From the IMG/VR virus record IMGVR_UViG_3300034072_000375, positions 1 through 64,000 of that record: a stretch of DNA of 64,000 nt. The stretch is one strand, 5' to 3'. The position numbers and the translations under genes were made by a program. Positions 15,043 through 22,512 of the stretch are shown here, piece by piece; position 1 is the first letter of the stretch; the number at the start of each line of letters is the position of its first letter. The notes under the pieces were generated by a model that had not been told where the DNA came from, made no database searches, and was given only the letters and a program-made list of their open reading frames with translations. This DNA comes from a virus.

Positions 15043-15216
15043 TTAAAGCACAATCTTCTTCTCAAGTACGCTCTTGTCAGTGTCCTTCCATTTGATTGAC
15101 ATAGGCACAGGACAATCAATCTTGAATCTCTCCCTGAACTTGTCTGCCATTGTCAAGACTAGGAGTTCTAGGTGCTCTTTCGCTACAACGAAGCTATCAT
15201 GCACACAGAGGATAGT
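15043..15216 (-). pseudogene. Polymerase-like C-terminal relic after an amber stop
   Basis: Directly after the TAG of the HNH gene the same frame stays open for 57 codons to TAA at 15043. It reads TILCVHDSFVVAKEHLELLV, then MADKFRERFKIDCPVPMSIK. The VHDSF block resembles the palm motif VHD[ES] near the C-terminus of single-subunit RNA polymerases and family A-like polymerases. With no start of its own, it looks like the tail of a replication enzyme whose middle was deleted, or a readthrough extension of the HNH protein. Confidence 0.5.
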
Positions 15217-16119
15217 CTACCCCCAAGTTGTTAGCACTGTCAACAACTCTTTCATAACGTCTTTTCTGACTTTTAAATTATTCTTAGGGAGGACTTTCTT
15301 TTTAATACTTACTTTTCGTCTAGGTCGGGATGCTACAGCTTTCACCTCGTTTTTGGCTTTCTGCCAGTAGTTCTTTACTTTCAGCATGAAGTTTTCATCA
15401 GAGATAAGGTGCGAATATACACTCTTAAATTCTTCTGTAGGAAGAATCGTACTCGATTGACGAAATTTCTTTTCTTTTGAGCCTTTGCCAATAAAATTAA
15501 TAAGAAGGTCCGCCTCTTCCAGCACATCAATTGCAGCATTAATTCTCAAGACGTTTGTATTTCTTCTGAGGTTTAGATGAGCACCTTTGGCCCGCGAGTA
15601 AGCAATGCACGCATCCTCTGTCAATGAGAACAGTAAGTTAGTAACGATAACACCCAACTCTAGACTATACTTAGGCCCAAATCTTCGCATACTGTTCCTC
15701 ACTTCTTGCGGTATTTTAATGTCATAAGATAGGTATCTCTGTACGCTTGCTATGGGTTTGTGCTCATTACTTGTTTCAGGTTTATTTTTATCTTTACAAT
15801 CGCAAGAGTATTCTATATTAGTTTCAGGTGGCTCAAACTCCCTCCAATCAGTAGTATTCCAGTTTCCTTTCCCATGATTGCACACGTTACACAAGACTTG
15901 TAGATTAGAAAGTTCAAGTGCGAGAGACGTATCAACTTTTCTAGGAATAATATGATCAACATGTATCTTAACATCGTTGCTAGGGAGAGGAACAGCACCA
16001 CAGCACTGACAACGTTTACCATATTTCAAGATAGCTTCCATTCTTACTTTTCTCCATTCAAACGTATCAAGAAAAGCATCTGATTTGATGTACGCATCGG
16101 TATACTTCATTTTAGTCAT
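15217..16119 (-). CDS. HNH endonuclease with extra C-terminal region
   Basis: Residues ~25-95 form a classic HNH nuclease with zinc ligands: CQCCG, then HVDHIIPRK, LQVLCNVCNHGKGN and TTDWREFE. Residues ~120-230 are not nuclease; they have a winged-helix-like pattern (NAAIDVLEEADLLINFIGKG and RQSSTILPTEEF), reminiscent of N-terminal regions of replication proteins. The protein ends at an amber codon followed in frame by a polymerase-like fragment. It may be a homing gene fused to the remains of a replicase. The ribosome site is weak. Confidence 0.8.
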   Translation of the reverse strand: MTKMKYTDAYIKSDAFLDTFEWRKVRMEAILKYGKRCQCCGAVPLPSNDVKIHVDHIIPRKVDTSLALELSNLQVLCNVCNHGKGNWNTTDWREFEPPETNIEYSCDCKDKNKPETSNEHKPIASVQRYLSYDIKIPQEVRNSMRRFGPKYSLELGVIVTNLLFSLTEDACIAYSRAKGAHLNLRRNTNVLRINAAIDVLEEADLLINFIGKGSKEKKFRQSSTILPTEEFKSVYSHLISDENFMLKVKNYWQKAKNEVKAVASRPRRKVSIKKKVLPKNNLKVRKDVMKELLTVLTTWG

Positions 16120-16152
16120 CCTTATTTTAATTATTTTGAAAGACGATTAGAC

Positions 16153-16190
16153 AAAAGAAAACCCCTACAAGCCGTTAAGCTCATAGGGGT
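16153..16190 (-). terminator. Strong leftward terminator
   Basis: Read leftward: ACCCCTA (16190-16184) and TAGGGGT (16167-16161) with an inner GAGC/GGCT stem, then TTTCTTTTG. No protein gene lies upstream of it, so it fits the 3' end of the noncoding transcript starting near 16717. Confidence 0.85.
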
Positions 16191-16220
16191 AGTGCAATGG
16201 TCTAATTGTAGTGTATTCTA

Positions 16221-16241
16221 AGTTATACTCTTAGTTATACT
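16221..16241. repeat. AGTTATACT direct repeats
   Basis: AGTTATACT occurs at 16221-16229 and 16233-16241 (12-bp period), and a related perfect palindrome AGTTATAACT lies near 16408-16417. These may be operator half-sites, or a spacer in the noncoding RNA. Confidence 0.4.
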
Positions 16242-16723
16242 TTAGTATGTTATTAACTTTATGCTCTTTGATTGAAAGCAGGCAAGGTTGAGCAACTTTA
16301 GAGGTGAAAAGAAAGTACACGGTGTACCCTTTCACTTCAGGTTGCTACAGCCCTAACTTGCTTTCATTCTGTCATGCTCCACGACTCGAAGGGCAGGTTA
16401 TCTCGCAGTTATAACTAAAGAATCAGGGAGACAAGTCTCATGCCGTTTCTAAAGCTGTATACTTCCGTCTGCGAAATCTAGAGAGTGCTGTTGATCACTG
16501 CTTCTCTTGGTCTAGATGTATGGTTACGGTCGGGTCATTACGAGTTGCGCAACGCCTGCTAAGTTCGCTAACCTATCAAAGCTGGTTAGCTCCTACCCTG
16601 TGTATCACATTGGGTGTCGTGGGAGAGAAGACTTGGTGAATCTCATGTGTGATAGCAACTCCATGCTACCCTACCCGCAGGTTCCGAATTTGGCTATGTT
16701 GCTATTTCTAGCACATGATTGTA

Positions 16724-16752
16724 ATTTTACCACAGTCTTTCTGGAATTGCAA
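16724..16752 (-). promoter_or_regulatory. Leftward promoter of the noncoding RNA
   Basis: Read leftward: TTGCAA (16752-16747), 17 bp, TAAAAT (16729-16724). The predicted start near 16717 is right at the first hairpin of the structured region. The -35 matches that of the promoter at 62494-62522. Confidence 0.65.
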
Positions 16753-16803
16753 GCGAAATCTTCAGAGATTGAACTGTGCCAAACAAACAACACAAATCCT
16801 TTG

Positions 16804-16833
16804 TTGACTTCTTTCACAAGTTCATGCTACACT
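16804..16833 (+). promoter_or_regulatory. Rightward promoter of the plus-strand block
   Basis: TTGACT (16804-16809), 18 bp, TACACT (16828-16833), with the first gene 29 bp downstream. It opens the long rightward region and diverges from the noncoding-RNA promoter. Confidence 0.7.
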
Positions 16834-16861
16834 AAGTTTTTCAACACACAAGGAGTGAAAC

Positions 16862-17065
16862 ATGACTGACAAAGAATACGTGATCTACGCCTGCAAGACG
16901 TTCAAGTTTACCCTCCTCAAGCCAACCAAAGAATGCAAGGACATTCTCGTTATGCAGGACATTAAAGGTTTCATGAAGTGCATTGCTGAAGGTACAACAT
17001 GGAAGAACATTCGTACTCAACTGAAGGATTGGCAAGAGGCGCGTTTTCCTGAAAGGGCTTTCTGA
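16862..17065 (+). CDS. Small hypothetical protein (67 aa)
   Basis: First gene of the rightward block, ATG after AAGGAG. Starts MTDKEYVIYACKTFKFTLLK, basic with three cysteines, C-terminal helix WKNIRTQLKDWQEARF. Function unknown; its position right after a strong promoter suggests early expression. Confidence 0.75.
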   Translation: MTDKEYVIYACKTFKFTLLKPTKECKDILVMQDIKGFMKCIAEGTTWKNIRTQLKDWQEARFPERAF

Positions 17066-17232
17066 TGAAAAAGTACTTTATGCGTGTTGGCTTAAAGCAA
17101 CAAGACGATTCAAAAACAACTTGGGTTATTTACTCACCGAATAGGCACATCTTTTGCACAGTAGTCGGCAGGCAAAAGGCTACAAAACTCAGGAACTATT
17201 TAAACGAAGAGTTTCTTGACGCTTGCCTGTAG
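17065..17232 (+). CDS. Small basic hypothetical protein (55 aa)
   Basis: Start overlaps the previous stop (TGATG), so translation is coupled. Begins MKKYFMRVGLKQQDDSKTTW; beta-rich, then a basic helix (GRQKATKLRNYLNEEF). No family recognised. Confidence 0.65.
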   Translation: MKKYFMRVGLKQQDDSKTTWVIYSPNRHIFCTVVGRQKATKLRNYLNEEFLDACL

Positions 17233-17252
17233 CGCAGTTTCTGCGAAACCCC

Positions 17253-17281
17253 TTGACGCCCTCCTGAACTTCGTGCATAAT
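17253..17281 (+). promoter_or_regulatory. Rightward promoter
   Basis: TTGACG (17253-17258), 17 bp, CATAAT (17276-17281). Serves the genes from 17318 onward. Confidence 0.7.
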
Positions 17282-17317
17282 TCAACAAATCGCAACAAAC
17301 AACTTAAAGGAATCACT

Positions 17318-17509
17318 ATGAAGCTCTACGCAATCACTCGGATCACTGAAGACCACTACACATGGATGGATGTGTTTGGTGTCACACCTAATAAGAAAGT
17401 AGCAGACAAGAAAGTACAAGAGCTGCGTGAGGCTGGTCGTTACGGTGAATGGGTTGTCCAAGAATTTGAGAGTAGCGATGTGAAAAACATCACAGGGTTG
17501 GAACAATAA
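17318..17509 (+). CDS. Small hypothetical protein (63 aa)
   Basis: ATG 17318 follows AAAGGAATCACT; longer upstream frames lack a site and run into the promoter. Begins MKLYAITRITEDHYTWMDVF, a beta-alpha-beta small domain by pattern. Function unknown. Confidence 0.75.
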   Translation: MKLYAITRITEDHYTWMDVFGVTPNKKVADKKVQELREAGRYGEWVVQEFESSDVKNITGLEQ

Positions 17510-17719
17510 ATGACCCTATCCCAAGCCCTACCTAGTCGCATCACCCTTGCTGATGCTCTCGAATTCTCCCGTACTCTTGCAAAGCACAACCCCTTTGTTA
17601 GAATGCAACCAGAAGAGCAAGAACTAGCCAACCAAGCTGGGCCTTTGCTTAGTCGGATGGCTAACACGGAGGAGTTGGAATTTCTGATGAAGAATGAACG
17701 CTGGAATGCGTTGTTTTGA
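17510..17719 (+). CDS. Small helical hypothetical protein (69 aa)
   Basis: Starts directly after the previous stop (TAAATG). Helical throughout (LADALEFSRTLAKHNPFVRM; TEELEFLMKNERWNALF). No family recognised. Confidence 0.7.
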   Translation: MTLSQALPSRITLADALEFSRTLAKHNPFVRMQPEEQELANQAGPLLSRMANTEELEFLMKNERWNALF

Positions 17720-17728
17720 AAGGTGAAT

Positions 17729-18178
17729 ATGAACAACTTTATTCAAAACGCTAGTAGATTTAATATCATCACTGGTCACCATGCAGACGCTGGTGAAAAC
17801 TCCATGTTAATTCAAATTGTGGATTTCTTTGACACTTTCCCGACACCAAAGTACAAGTTCAAAGAAGTTCTGCAGTTTAAGTTCGATGATGTTCTGGACG
17901 GCCCTACAGCTTGTACGGACTTACAAGCACAAGAGATTGCTAATGCACTGCAACGTGCAAAAGAGCAACACATGAATGTAATTGTGCATTGCTTTGCTGG
18001 TCTTTGTCGTAGTGGTGCTGTGGCAGAAGTAGGAATCATGCTAGGATTCAATCCTCCTGATTGCATTCGTCTTCCTAACTCTACAGTAAAGAATAAGATG
18101 CTGAAGGCTTTGGGTATGAAGATTGATGAAAGTACATCTGTGTTTGCACAGGAGTTTTATAATCGTGAGTTTGATTAA
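17729..18178 (+). CDS. Protein tyrosine/dual-specificity phosphatase-like
   Basis: Contains the cysteine phosphatase P-loop HCFAGLCRSG (residues 87-96), with the nucleophile C88 and arginine R94 in the C-x5-R arrangement. Upstream is an aspartate-bearing loop (FDDVLDGPT) that could provide the general acid, and before the P-loop a helix and strand (HMNVIVHC) as in the family. The ATG at 17729 has GAAAGG upstream. Phage enzymes of this type are rarely characterised; substrates could be phosphoproteins or nucleotides. Confidence 0.8.
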   Translation: MNNFIQNASRFNIITGHHADAGENSMLIQIVDFFDTFPTPKYKFKEVLQFKFDDVLDGPTACTDLQAQEIANALQRAKEQHMNVIVHCFAGLCRSGAVAEVGIMLGFNPPDCIRLPNSTVKNKMLKALGMKIDESTSVFAQEFYNREFD

Positions 18179-18187
18179 GGAAAACAC

Positions 18188-18418
18188 ATGAACTACATTA
18201 TCGTAAAGAACGCCTCACAAGAAGTCTGGTATCTATATTTTGATAGCAACCCACAAGCAGGTGTTCACCAAAGCTACAGTGCGCATGACACCTTCACAGG
18301 TCAGCAATGCAATATTCGTAGCTCTTACGCAACAAAAGCATCTGCTGAGGAAGACCTGAAGAAAATGCTTGAAGCAAATCCTAGTGGGTGTTATGCTGTG
18401 TGTCCTGTGGCGGTTTAA
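18188..18418 (+). CDS. Hypothetical protein (76 aa)
   Basis: Starts MNYIIVKNASQEVWYLYFDS after AAGGAAAACAC. Beta-rich N-terminus, helix KASAEEDLKKMLEANPS, then a cysteine-containing strand. No family recognised. Confidence 0.75.
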   Translation: MNYIIVKNASQEVWYLYFDSNPQAGVHQSYSAHDTFTGQQCNIRSSYATKASAEEDLKKMLEANPSGCYAVCPVAV

Positions 18419-18434
18419 ATCTTAAAGGGGGTAT

Positions 18435-19652
18435 ATGAAGAAACCGATTAGCTTTACTTGGGAAGTACGATCTGCTGTCCCCATTATTACCTTGTGGAAC
18501 TACAGGGGCGAAAAAATTCATTCTTTTGCTGTCAACAACCCTCCGAAAAGTGCAGCTAAGAATCTCCTCGGAAATAACAAACGCTATCTCAAAGAAGAAG
18601 CTAAGAAGTTTAATGAACAACACGGTATCCGTGCTACTAATGTAGTGAGGGTTGCTCGTGGTATTGTTTATAACGAAGTCTACAAGCAGTTTCCCGAGTG
18701 GTACAGACTTTGTCGCACAACGTCATGGACACCTATGGGGCAAAGGTTTGAGTACCTAGAAACTGAAGAGCTTCTACAGCAGTGTAGAAAGGACGGTATT
18801 GCTAATATTATTCCTATTGTTGCTTATTTCAAGAAATCCCCACAGGAACTAAAGAAAACTCTCGGGGAAACTACGTGGAAGAAGTTATGCAAGAACAGTT
18901 ACAGCCGCAACCGATTATTGTTCATGAAGAGTAATGCCCGATTGACGCCTGTAGATTGGAATGTTGTGCCCAGTACAATTCTAAAAAGTAGGACGCATTT
19001 CACGCCTGAAGTCTATTCATGGCTTATTCGTACTCAAGATATTCCTTTGAAGAATTACTCCAAGGACTATAATATTCAAAGAGAAGCTAGTATCTATATT
19101 GATACCCAACGAATGTGCATCGGTGCTGGAGAGACTTTCAACCCTAACTGGAGTAAACGCAGAATGAAGGAAGAGCATGACCGTCTTTCTCGGATGCAAC
19201 AAGAGATTGCTAACCGCCGACAAGCAGAGCGCAATGCTGAATACGCTAAACTCTTGAAGGTTGACTTCAGGGAGTTACACAAAGGTTTAGAGGTTATGGA
19301 GTTCGATTCTGGTGTTGTAGCTGTTCCATTGGTGAACATGCAGCAAGTTCAAGAGGAAGGTTCCAAGATGCATCATTGCGTAGGTAGTTATGCTAGAATG
19401 TGTGCAAAGGGTGAATATCTTGTATGGCACTTGACCAAAGGCAGTGTTGAGACTACACTTGGAATTGCAGTACAGTGCGAGAATTACGTCATTGCAATGA
19501 GTAAAGACAAGTACAACCTTCAACAGCACTATGGATTCTGTAATGCAGCAGTAGAGGATGAAGATTTGAAGGCTGCTGCTAAGAGTGTTGTTGAGATGCT
19601 TAACAAAAAGAACAAAGAAAAAGTTATTGACAGAGAGTTAGAATCTGCTTAA
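18435..19652 (+). CDS. PcfJ-like protein (405 aa)
   Basis: The C-terminal third carries the PcfJ-family signature: EGSKMHHCVGSYARMCAKGE (residues ~308-327), then TTLGIAVQCENY and QHYGFCNAAVEDEDL. PcfJ-like proteins occur on plasmids, phages and other mobile elements; the His-Cys pair hints at a metal or catalytic site, but the activity is unknown. The N-terminal ~250 residues are helical and basic and not recognised. AAAGGGGG precedes the ATG. Confidence 0.8.
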   Translation: MKKPISFTWEVRSAVPIITLWNYRGEKIHSFAVNNPPKSAAKNLLGNNKRYLKEEAKKFNEQHGIRATNVVRVARGIVYNEVYKQFPEWYRLCRTTSWTPMGQRFEYLETEELLQQCRKDGIANIIPIVAYFKKSPQELKKTLGETTWKKLCKNSYSRNRLLFMKSNARLTPVDWNVVPSTILKSRTHFTPEVYSWLIRTQDIPLKNYSKDYNIQREASIYIDTQRMCIGAGETFNPNWSKRRMKEEHDRLSRMQQEIANRRQAERNAEYAKLLKVDFRELHKGLEVMEFDSGVVAVPLVNMQQVQEEGSKMHHCVGSYARMCAKGEYLVWHLTKGSVETTLGIAVQCENYVIAMSKDKYNLQQHYGFCNAAVEDEDLKAAAKSVVEMLNKKNKEKVIDRELESA

Positions 19653-19685
19653 AGTTCAGTTGTTTAAATTTTAAAGGAGTAAATT

Positions 19686-20030
19686 ATGTTCAAATTTATC
19701 AGTGGTCTTTTTGACTCTTCTAGTACAGCTAATCTTCAAGAGGGTTTTTCTTGGAATGTACCCTATGACGGAGAATTTCATAAGTATCATGATGGAGAGT
19801 CACCATACCTATCACAAGCAGAAATCCAAATGCTTCAACACATGATGGCTCAGTACATCCGAACGCATGAACAAGTACGCAAGGAGTTCAAGGAAGAAGC
19901 CTTGAGCTATCCTGTAGGGGATGAAATGCGGAATATGCTTTTCCGAGAGCACCGGGAAATCAAAGCAAAACTCAAAAAGCTCTCTGCTCTGCAATATCGC
20001 TTGAAGCATAAGATTGCTGCTCGGGGTTAA
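19686..20030 (+). CDS. Hypothetical helical protein (114 aa)
   Basis: Starts MFKFISGLFDSSSTANLQEG after AAAGGAG. The C-terminal half is long, charged alpha helix, probably coiled coil (FREHREIKAKLKKLSALQYR). Function unknown. It is followed by a structured intergenic element. Confidence 0.75.
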   Translation: MFKFISGLFDSSSTANLQEGFSWNVPYDGEFHKYHDGESPYLSQAEIQMLQHMMAQYIRTHEQVRKEFKEEALSYPVGDEMRNMLFREHREIKAKLKKLSALQYRLKHKIAARG

Positions 20031-20035
20031 AGGCT

Positions 20036-20128
20036 CGGGAAGGCCCCTAATGGCCCCTAGAAGGTGGTTTAAATGCTGAAGTAAGGGGTAGGTAGCCTGA
20101 GGCATAGATAATTGATTGTAGGCGGTTT
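20036..20128 (+). repeat. Structured intergenic element (copy 2)
   Basis: Shares TAAGGGGTAGGTAGCCTGA (20082-20100) exactly with copy 1, plus GCCCCTA, CTAGAAGG and GGTTTAAA motifs common to the family. Lies between coding genes of the same operon and is likely transcribed. Confidence 0.6.
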
Positions 20129-20130
20129 AA

Positions 20131-20343
20131 ATGGAAATAATCCTAATCATTCAAGGTGTCTTGATTGCCCTTCTGGTTTGGAGGGTGATTCATCTTGGAA
20201 ACCTTGTAGAGAAAATGCTAATTTGGCAAGATGATGTGGTAGCATTTCAGAATGCTCAGGTGTATTTGAATGGAATGCAGCGAGAGATTAATTCCTTGCT
20301 TGCTAAAGAGGTTAGTAGTCTTAATTTGATTGTAAAGGACTAA
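20131..20343 (+). CDS. Small membrane-anchored protein (70 aa)
   Basis: N-terminal membrane helix (residues ~3-22, IILIIQGVLIALLVWRVI), then a soluble helix. The ribosome site is weak (GGCGG). Might be an inner-membrane regulator; function unknown. Confidence 0.65.
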   Translation: MEIILIIQGVLIALLVWRVIHLGNLVEKMLIWQDDVVAFQNAQVYLNGMQREINSLLAKEVSSLNLIVKD

Positions 20344-20345
20344 CC

Positions 20346-20498
20346 ATGTGGGTTGTTTATCTAATAGACGCAAGTGGATTCGACTGGGGTCATAAGTACT
20401 TTAATCACGAAGAGAACGCACGAAAGCATTTTGAAATGCTGGAGAAGGTGAAGATGTATTCTTTGCCTTGCATAAATAGAATTCTGACAGAGGACTAG
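20346..20498 (+). CDS. Small hypothetical protein (50 aa)
   Basis: ATG two bases after the previous stop. Begins MWVVYLIDASGFDWGHKYFN; the segment HEENARKHFEMLEKVKMY is a helix typical of small phage proteins giving an alpha/beta fold. The following gene starts at its stop codon (TAGATG). Confidence 0.65.
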   Translation: MWVVYLIDASGFDWGHKYFNHEENARKHFEMLEKVKMYSLPCINRILTED

Positions 20499-20882
20499 AT
20501 GAGTCGTAAACGCTATACAATTTTCAGCACGACCTTTGATAAAAGAGGGAGGGCTATTGCTACAGGGATGAATGATTACTTCCGAAGTCATCCTTTGATG
20601 AAGTTTCATGCAGAACTCGTAGGAGAGTCCTCGGAGAAGATTTGGAAGCATAGTGAACTTGAAGCCTTGTTGCAGAGTAAGTCGAAAGAAGTGCACAGTA
20701 TTCTTGTACAGCGTTTTGATAGCGAAGGTAGACCGAAGCTTGCAAAGCCTTGTAGGACTTGTCAGAGTATTATCAAGAGCTATGGAGTGAAGATTGTAAG
20801 ATATACGACTGAAGAAGGGATCGAAGAGTATGAAGAACAAGCACATCAAAGCCTACATGAAGTGCGCTCAAGCATTTGCTGA
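20499..20882 (+). CDS. Cytidine deaminase-like protein
   Basis: Zinc-dependent deaminase fold: H51-S-E53 in KHSELEALLQS, and C85/C88 in KPCRTCQSI form the zinc site and proton-shuttle glutamate. The usual HAE is HSE here. It lacks the extra region of dCMP deaminases, so it may act on nucleosides, a base in nucleic acid or tRNA. Its end overlaps the next gene, a second deaminase, by 53 nt in another frame. Confidence 0.75.
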   Translation: MSRKRYTIFSTTFDKRGRAIATGMNDYFRSHPLMKFHAELVGESSEKIWKHSELEALLQSKSKEVHSILVQRFDSEGRPKLAKPCRTCQSIIKSYGVKIVRYTTEEGIEEYEEQAHQSLHEVRSSIC

Positions 20883-21246
20883 ATGCAGCCCTGCTACTCG
20901 TGCTAAGGTTGGTGCAGTGATTGTCAAGGATAACCGGATCATTTCTTGTGGTTATAATGCCTTTCCTGCACACATCGATGGCCCTTGTGAGTTACCAGAT
21001 GGAACCACCGATCCACGACTTCGCCACGCAGAAAAGAATGCGCTGATGGGTCTTGTACGAAACTCTGGAAGTGCTGTTGGTGCTACAATGTTCTGTACAT
21101 TGAGTTGCTGCGCGTTGTGCGCAAACGACATTATTGATGCAGGGATTGTCGAATTCCTGTTTCTTGAAACATACCGTGACACCTCTGGGCTTGACTTACT
21201 GAAACAAGCAGGTATAATCACAAGACAGGTTCAATTTAAGGAGTGA
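20830..21246 (+). CDS. dCMP deaminase-like protein
   Basis: Zinc-deaminase signature HAEKNAL (H66, E68), then CTLSCCALCANDI, where C94 and C97 would be zinc ligands. The usual proline before the first cysteine is cysteine here. The insertion HIDGPCELPDGTTDPRLR before the HAE motif is typical of dCMP deaminases. It would make dUMP for the ThyX enzyme at 41070. The start lies within the previous deaminase gene. Confidence 0.85.
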   Translation: MKNKHIKAYMKCAQAFAECSPATRAKVGAVIVKDNRIISCGYNAFPAHIDGPCELPDGTTDPRLRHAEKNALMGLVRNSGSAVGATMFCTLSCCALCANDIIDAGIVEFLFLETYRDTSGLDLLKQAGIITRQVQFKE

Positions 21247-21250
21247 AATT

Positions 21251-21646
21251 ATGCCTACACTGTATTTGATTCGAGGTATTCCAGGTTCCGGTAAGAGCAG
21301 CCTTGCCCGGATTCTTTTCGCTAATCAGGTTGTTGACGACTGCATTGAAGCTGACGAATATTTTGTGAATGACGGGGTTTATATTTTCAACCCTTACAAA
21401 CTGAAGGATGCACATGCTTGGTGTCAAGACCGTACCAGGGTTCTCCTCGGTCGTGGATATAATCTTGCTGTATCCAACACCAGCACCACAGAACAAGAAG
21501 TTGAGACGTACCGTAAGATTGCAGAAGAATGCAAGGCTAAGTTTATTAGTTTGATTGTCGAGAACCGTCATGGTGGGGAGAACATTCATAATGTTCCAGA
21601 AGAAAAGATTCAACAAATGAAGAAACGCTTTAGTTTCAAGCTGTAA
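21251..21646 (+). CDS. P-loop polynucleotide kinase-like protein
   Basis: Walker A GIPGSGKSS (residues 9-17), then IEADEYFVNDGVYIFNPYKL and AHAWCQDRTRVLLGRGYNLA, a pattern of the T4 Pnkp kinase/N4BP2-like group; SNTSTTEQEVETYR supplies the lid. No phosphatase domain is fused (131 residues). Directly followed by an RNA ligase and a phosphoesterase, so a 5'-OH RNA kinase role in RNA repair is likely. AAGGAG precedes the ATG. Confidence 0.8.
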   Translation: MPTLYLIRGIPGSGKSSLARILFANQVVDDCIEADEYFVNDGVYIFNPYKLKDAHAWCQDRTRVLLGRGYNLAVSNTSTTEQEVETYRKIAEECKAKFISLIVENRHGGENIHNVPEEKIQQMKKRFSFKL

Positions 21647-21654
21647 AGGAAGAT

Positions 21655-22512
21655 ATGCTGAATACCTATGAACAAATGCTTGATCTTGTAAATCAGAAAC
21701 TTGCGACTGTTTCTGTCAATGGGAACTTGTCTACTTTTAAGTACGCCAAACGTGTAATGTTTGATTATCTTTGGGACACCAATCCGTTGCTATCGGAGTG
21801 CAGAGGTCACACATATGACAACACCACAGGAGAGATTGTAGTTGCTGCTCCGACTAAGAGTTTCAACTATCTAGAGAACAATTGGGGTCGAGAACTACAA
21901 CCTGATACGAAAGTTCAGATTGCTAAGAAGTACAACGGCTTCCTTGCTTGTGTATCTAAACATGAAGGTGAAATCGTAGTCAGCACAACTGGAAGCACTA
22001 AGTCTGAATTCGTAGTAATGGCTAAGAGTTTGATGCCTTGTTCTGATCCAGATGTTTATGATTCTTCTGTTACAGATTTCTATGAAATTATCCACGAAGA
22101 TGATCCTCACATTGTAGACGAGGGTAAGTTCCGTGCTGAGTGGTTAGGTTGCCGGGATAAGTCAAGCGGAGAAATTCTTGCTTGGGCAGGTCTTTCTGAT
22201 TTTATGACGCGAGATGAGGCACTTCAAGTTGCAGCGAACGACAAGGGAGAAGGTTTCATGATGTATGCCGAAGGTGATTATAGTAAAGCGTTCAAATTGA
22301 AGACTCCTTATTACTTAGGCAAGAAAAAACTAATGCGAATGTCCAAAAACAACGTAGATACAATGTACAAGTTACCTAAGACCGTGATAGAATCACTTCC
22401 TGAAATGTGGAAACACCTTCCTGAAATTATTACTGTTATGTTTAGCAAGGAAGAATGGATTGAAATGAACGACCAAGAACGACGAAAGTTTCTTGAGGCT
22501 ATTGTTAATTAA
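21655..22512 (+). CDS. RNA ligase (nucleotidyltransferase superfamily)
   Basis: All superfamily motifs can be read: I KKYNGF (the lysine is AMP-ligated), IIIa/III FYEIIHEDDPHIV, IV EGFMMYA and V FKLKTPYY. An N-terminal CRGHTYD and NYLENNWG segment precedes motif I as in T4 Rnl1-like ligases. Joins 5'-phosphate and 3'-OH RNA ends. It sits in a kinase-ligase-phosphoesterase row. At 285 residues it is shorter than T4 RNA ligase 1, with a reduced C-terminal domain. Confidence 0.85.
   Translation: MLNTYEQMLDLVNQKLATVSVNGNLSTFKYAKRVMFDYLWDTNPLLSECRGHTYDNTTGEIVVAAPTKSFNYLENNWGRELQPDTKVQIAKKYNGFLACVSKHEGEIVVSTTGSTKSEFVVMAKSLMPCSDPDVYDSSVTDFYEIIHEDDPHIVDEGKFRAEWLGCRDKSSGEILAWAGLSDFMTRDEALQVAANDKGEGFMMYAEGDYSKAFKLKTPYYLGKKKLMRMSKNNVDTMYKLPKTVIESLPEMWKHLPEIITVMFSKEEWIEMNDQERRKFLEAIVN

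Larger units (their letters stand above)
16153..16717 (-). ncRNA. Candidate large structured noncoding RNA (~565 nt)
   Basis: No credible gene lies between 16120 and 16861, yet this span has a leftward promoter, a leftward terminator and many helices. At the 5' end is ATGTGCTA-GAAA-TAGCaACAT (16716-16696). Others are TATCACA/TGTGATA (16603-16609 with 16648-16654), GCTAACC/GGTTAGC (16567-16573 with 16584-16590), ATCTAGA/TCTAGAT (16476-16482 with 16511-16517), GAGA-CTTG-TCTC (16439-16428) and a ~92-nt arm (16274-16365) capped by GTACA-CGG-TGTAC. Size and ornate folding recall the phage ROOL and GOLLD RNA classes, but I cannot match a consensus. It may be a new class. Confidence 0.65.

Noticed and set aside
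16375-16400. TTCGAGT (leftward) as a possible tRNA T loop
   Set aside because: Flanking bases do not pair and no cloverleaf can be formed.
16696-16716. GCTAGAAATAGC hairpin that looks like the loop of a CRISPR single-guide RNA
   Set aside because: A GAAA loop closed by GCTA/TAGC is simple to get by chance; there is no repeat array, no anti-repeat and no cas gene in the window.
16516-16869. Open frame of 117 codons on the plus strand over the hairpin-rich region
   Set aside because: No ribosome site, cysteine- and proline-rich non-protein composition, and it overlaps several perfect RNA helices and the promoter before 16862.
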